From UBA2199 sp964628035 (GTDB taxonomy: Bacteria > Acidobacteriota > Aminicenantia > UBA2199): a stretch of DNA of 64,000 bases. The notes under the pieces are model-generated. The model made no database searches and was not told the origin of the DNA. It saw only the letters and a list, made by a program, of their open reading frames with translations. How positions within the stretch are numbered: the stretch's first letter is position 1; each line of letters begins with the position of its first letter. The DNA lies in the NCBI GenBank assembly GCA_964628035.1, contig CAZVPI010000005.1, forward strand, positions 88,882-152,881, given 5' to 3'. The position numbers were made by a program, and so were the translations under genes. This document shows, in pieces, positions 61,080 through 64,000 of this stretch.

Positions 61080-61645
61080 TCGCCCAGCAGCTTCGGCCAT
61101 TCCTTCTTCACCGTCTCCAGCAGCGGCCCCATGAACAGGCACAGGCGTATCTCGCGCAGCTGCGACATGGGGTTGGCGGCAAAGAACTCCTTCACCGCGC
61201 GCAGGTAGGCGCGGGCGCAGAGGGCGGCCGGCACCATGAAAATGCCCGAGCTGACGGCCGGGAAAGAGAGCGAGCGCCAGCGCCGCTCCTCGGCCAGGTC
61301 GAAGGCGGCGCGCAACGCCTGCCCCAGCTTGCGCTCCTCGTCGCCCTCCCCCATCTTCGGGCCCACGGCGTGGATGACGCCGCGGAACGGCAGGTCGCCG
61401 GCCCTGCTCACCACGGCGTGGCCGCTGGCGATGCGCCCGCGCCGGGCGATGATCTCGCGGCAGTCGGCCAGCAGCTCGCTGCCGGCGGCGTCGGCGATGG
61501 CCGCGGCCACGCCGCCGCCGTGGGCCAGCATGCCGTTGGCGGCGTTGACGATGCACTGCACCGGCTCGTACAGGATGTCGTTGACCACCAAGGCGAAGGT
61601 CTGGCCGCCGGGAAAGGTCTTCTTGGCGATGAGGGTTCCGGCCAT
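61076..61645 (-). CDS. Macrodomain protein (MacroD-type ADP-ribosyl hydrolase)
   Basis: 189 residues. CIVNAANGMLAHGGGVAAAIADAAG is the ADP-ribose-binding Asn-Ala-Ala-Asn and GGG loop; VIHAVGPKMGEGDE and FPAVSSGIFMVP complete the macrodomain. Expected to bind or hydrolyse ADP-ribose derivatives or O-acetyl-ADP-ribose. Short leader with weak GGAG. Confidence 0.9.
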   Translation of the reverse strand: MAGTLIAKKTFPGGQTFALVVNDILYEPVQCIVNAANGMLAHGGGVAAAIADAAGSELLADCREIIARRGRIASGHAVVSRAGDLPFRGVIHAVGPKMGEGDEERKLGQALRAAFDLAEERRWRSLSFPAVSSGIFMVPAALCARAYLRAVKEFFAANPMSQLREIRLCLFMGPLLETVKKEWPKLLGD

Positions 61646-61661
61646 GGCACGCTCCGCCGCC

Positions 61662-61691
61662 ATTGTAGCAAACGCCTTTTCGCGATTGCAA
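61662..61691 (-). promoter_or_regulatory. Promoter of the macrodomain gene
   Basis: Minus strand TTGCAA (61691-61686), 18-base spacer, TACAAT (61667-61662). Divergent from the PHP gene promoter. Confidence 0.55.
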
Positions 61692-61714
61692 CGTGATAGG
61701 GAATTTCCTGACCT

Positions 61715-61743
61715 TTGACTCGCCCGGAGCTTTCGCCTACAAT
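61715..61743 (+). promoter_or_regulatory. Promoter of the PHP gene
   Basis: TTGACT at 61715-61720, 17-base spacer, TACAAT at 61738-61743. Predicted leader ~25 bases with AGGAGGA. Confidence 0.75.
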
Positions 61744-61774
61744 GGGCCCCTGTGCGCAACGCGAGGAGGAGCCC

Positions 61775-62746
61775 ATGAAGCGGACGTTGATGCTCGCCTG
61801 GCTGGCCCTGTTCTTCACCCTCTCCCTGGCGGCGGCAGGCCGCTGGGTCAAGGGCAACACCCACGCCCACACGCGCAACTCGGACGGCAACGAGACGCCG
61901 CGAAGGGTGATGCGCTGGTACCTCGATCACGAGTACCAGTTCCTGGTGATCAGCGACCACGACCTGGTCACCGACGTCACCTACCTCGACTCGGACAAGA
62001 ACGACGACTTCATCCTCATTCCGGCCATGGAGATCACACGCTCCCAGGACAGGCTCCGCCTGCACGTCAACGCCCTGAACCCCAAGCGCGCCATGGCCGC
62101 GGCCGCCCTCGGCCGCACGGCCGTCGAGACGCTGCAGAACTCGGTGGATGCGGCCCGCGCCGCCGGCGCCGTGCCCCAGATCAACCACCCGCTGTGGCGC
62201 TGGTCGATCACGGCCGCTGACCTGCTGGCCCTGCGCGACGTGCGCCTCTTCGAGCTGCTGAACGTCAACCGCGACTCGAACAATTTCGCCGCCGGCGGCC
62301 GTCCCGGAACCGAAGGACTCTGGGACGCCGTGCTGTCCAGGGGCATGGTCCTGTACGGGGTGGCCAGCGACGACACCCACGACTATCTCGGCGATTTCGA
62401 CCCCGGACTGGCGCATCCCGGCAAGGGCTGGGTCATGGTGCGCGTCCTGGAGCTCACCCCCGACGCCGTCTGCGCCGCGCTGGAGCGGGGCGATTTCTAC
62501 GCCTCGACCGGGGTGGAGCTGGTCGACGTGCAGGTCACGGACAAGGAATACCGTTTGGCGATCAAGCCCCTGGGCGACACGGCCTACACCACCCGCTTCA
62601 TCGGCCGGGACGGGGCCGTGCTCAAGGAGGATTTCAGCCTGGCGCCCTCCTACGCCTTCCAGGGCGACGAATTCTACGTGCGCGCCAAGGTGGTCTCCTC
62701 GGCGGGCGAGCTGGCCTTCTGCCAGCCGGTCTTCGTCACGAAATAG
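61775..62746 (+). CDS. Secreted PHP-domain phosphoesterase
   Basis: 323 residues. The signal peptide ends near residue 20. PHP metal motifs: GNTHAHTRNSDGNE, VISDHDLV, IPAMEITR, INHPLW and SDDTHDY. The C-terminal ~90 residues form a beta domain, as in secreted CehA/McbA-type PHP proteins. Substrate unknown. The 3' end overlaps the convergent kinase gene by 11 bases. Confidence 0.85.
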   Translation: MKRTLMLAWLALFFTLSLAAAGRWVKGNTHAHTRNSDGNETPRRVMRWYLDHEYQFLVISDHDLVTDVTYLDSDKNDDFILIPAMEITRSQDRLRLHVNALNPKRAMAAAALGRTAVETLQNSVDAARAAGAVPQINHPLWRWSITAADLLALRDVRLFELLNVNRDSNNFAAGGRPGTEGLWDAVLSRGMVLYGVASDDTHDYLGDFDPGLAHPGKGWVMVRVLELTPDAVCAALERGDFYASTGVELVDVQVTDKEYRLAIKPLGDTAYTTRFIGRDGAVLKEDFSLAPSYAFQGDEFYVRAKVVSSAGELAFCQPVFVTK

Positions 62747-63851
62747 CCGCCAGCCGGGCCAGCGTGTCCTCCATCTCGGCCTGGCGGCGCTCCATGTCCT
62801 GCAGCAGGAGGAACTGCACCTGCGCCCGCCGCAGGTTGTGGCCCGGGCGCTCGACACGGAAATAGCGGTCGCCGTCGAGGTGGTCGCCCAGGAAGCGCAG
62901 GCCGATCATGAAGGTCATCAGCCGGGCGGCGAAGGGGAAATGCCCGGTCTCCAGGGGCGTCAGCACGCCGTGCAGCTCGCCCAGGTAGCCGGCGGCGAAC
63001 TCGCGGAAGACCTCCAGGTTCAAGCGTATGCGGCGCGGGTCCGTTTCGTCCTCGCGGCCGGCGTTGGCCGCCGAGCGGATGGCGTCGCCGAAGTCGAAGA
63101 GCGCGGTGCCGGGCATGACCGTGTCCAGGTCGATGACACAGAGGCCGCGGCCGCGGGCGTCGATGAGGACGTTGTTGAACTTGGTGTCGTTGTGGGTCGT
63201 GCGCAGCGGCAGGCCGGCGGCGCGCGCCTGCTGCATGACCGTGAGCATCTCCGCGCCGCGGGCGGCGACGAAATCGACCTCGGCCGCGGCGCCGCGGCGC
63301 CGTCCGAGGCGGTCGGCAGCCAGCAGCGCCTGGAAGTCGTCCAGGCGGCGGCCGATGTCGTGGAAGCGGGGGATGGTCTCGCGGAGGGGCGGTCCCGGCA
63401 GGTCGGCCAGCAGCGCCAGGAAGCGGCCGAACTGCCGCCCCGCCTCGCGGGCCAGGGCCGGCCGGCCGGGCCTGGCGCCGCGCTCGCGGTGGCTTATGAA
63501 CAGGAAGCAGCGCCAGTACTCGCCCCGCTCGTCCAGATGATAGCTGCCCCCGTCGCGCGTGGGGACCACGGTCAGCACCTCGCGCGCCGGGTCGCTGCCC
63601 GGCACGGCCGCGAGGCGGCGGCGCAGGTGCCCGGTGACGCGCACGATGTTGGCCATCATGCCCGGGATGTCGGCGAAGATGCGGCGGTTGACGCGCTGCA
63701 GGATGTAGCCGGCCCGGCCGCGGTCCGTGCGCACGCGGAAGGTGTCGTGGATGTGGCCGGCTCCGTAACGCTCGACCGTTTCCGCCCGGCCGCAGGCGGC
63801 GAAGCGGGAGAAGGCGGCGGCCGGGACCCGGGAAGAGTGTCTGTCGTGGCT
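62736..63851 (-). CDS. NahK-like sugar kinase (aminoglycoside phosphotransferase fold)
   Basis: 371 residues. ILQRVNRRIFADIPGMMANI is typical of N-acetylhexosamine 1-kinase; the catalytic loop is THNDTKFNNVL and the metal site CVIDLDTVMPGTALFDFGDAIR. NahK phosphorylates GlcNAc/GalNAc at C1. In-frame Met codons upstream fall within the promoter, so ATG 63851 is chosen. No pathway partner is in the window. Confidence 0.85.
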   Translation of the reverse strand, partial: SHDRHSSRVPAAAFSRFAACGRAETVERYGAGHIHDTFRVRTDRGRAGYILQRVNRRIFADIPGMMANIVRVTGHLRRRLAAVPGSDPAREVLTVVPTRDGGSYHLDERGEYWRCFLFISHRERGARPGRPALAREAGRQFGRFLALLADLPGPPLRETIPRFHDIGRRLDDFQALLAADRLGRRRGAAAEVDFVAARGAEMLTVMQQARAAGLPLRTTHNDTKFNNVLIDARGRGLCVIDLDTVMPGTALFDFGDAIRSAANAGREDETDPRRIRLNLEVFREFAAGYLGELHGVLTPLETGHFPFAARLMTFMIGLRFLGDHLDGDRYFRVERPGHNLRRAQVQFLLLQDMERRQAEMEDTLARLAAIS

Positions 63852-63864
63852 CATGGTTCCTGCC

Positions 63865-63893
63865 ATTATAAGGACCGTTGCCGCAGTTGACAA
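63865..63893 (-). promoter_or_regulatory. Promoter of the NahK-like gene
   Basis: Minus strand TTGTCA (63893-63888), 17-base spacer, TATAAT (63870-63865). It shares its -35 bases with the opposite-strand promoter of tRNA-Lys. Confidence 0.65.
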
Positions 63894-63915
63894 GCGGGAA
63901 TTTTTGTGCTATTTA
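63887..63915 (+). promoter_or_regulatory. Promoter of tRNA-Lys
   Basis: TTGACA at 63887-63892, 17-base spacer, TATTTA at 63910-63915; predicted start about 5 bases before the tRNA. Confidence 0.65.
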
Positions 63916-63926
63916 TTTGCTTCAAT

Positions 63927-63999
63927 GGCCCCTTAGCTCAATTGGCAGAGCAATTGACTCTTAATCAATAGGTTGAAGGTTCGATTCCTTCAGGGGTCA
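63927..63999 (+). tRNA. tRNA-Lys (anticodon CTT)
   Basis: 73-base cloverleaf: acceptor GGCCCCT/AGGGGTC with discriminator A, D-arm GCTCAATTGGCAGAGC, anticodon arm ATTGA-CTCTTAA-TCAAT with anticodon CTT, and T-arm GAAGGTTCGATTCCTTC. The gene ends one base before the window end, so an encoded CCA cannot be judged. Confidence 0.95.
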
Positions 64000-64000
64000 T

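Overview
This is a GC-rich, gene-dense window from a Gram-negative (diderm) bacterium. An outer membrane is implied by a LolB-like lipoprotein, a TolC-type channel with an RND pump, and three lytic transglycosylases. Gene content and style would fit Acidobacteriota or Aminicenantes-like lineages, but no 16S gene is present, so the phylum is inference. Most of the window is core chromosome. There are no insertion sequences, phage genes or CRISPR arrays.

Layout. (1) 1-16500, plus strand: a phoH / 7TM-HD / ybeY / corC-like / era run with start-stop overlaps; an orphan histidine kinase with a PpiD-like foldase; an OPT transporter; an M24 peptidase; lipA; a small phosphoesterase; a GAF protein; and an Slt-type transglycosylase. 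(2) 16529-23230, plus strand: an esterase, then ddl-ruvX-mltG-pgeF and two MacB-type permeases with no ATPase. (3) 23330-38165, mostly minus strand: lolB-ispE-tRNA-Gln-prs-rplY-pth-rpsF-rpsR-rplI-dnaB-radA-PIN/TRAM-ispF-der, then parA-parB, with an APC permease and tRNA-Leu upstream. The lolB-ispE-tRNA-Gln-prs-rplY-pth order matches gammaproteobacteria such as Pseudomonas. (4) 38166-44266, minus strand: a tetR-tolC-acrA-acrB efflux operon ending in a strong terminator. (5) 44402-64000: DNA repair genes (tag; an unknown 633-residue protein with uvrB), hydrolases, a TPR/propeller protein with DUF4416, nadK-tlyA, a secreted beta-propeller, a distant relative of eukaryotic-type S-adenosylmethionine decarboxylase, a macrodomain protein, a PHP phosphoesterase, a NahK-like sugar kinase and tRNA-Lys.

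Two genome-scale signals stand out. First, vegetative promoters are easy to read as TTGACN-17-TANNAT. They fall into two classes: long leaders with a strong Shine-Dalgarno sequence, and near-leaderless transcripts with none. Second, nearly every sizeable intergenic gap holds a short degenerate array of 6-8 bp units, mostly heptamers such as TTGGAAC, GTGATGA and CGTACGC, often as inverted pairs. They recur with different unit sequences and in one case have extended a protein C-terminus (ispF). Individual oddities include an apparent ATT start codon for pth and an ispE frame that reads through the whole tRNA-Gln gene.
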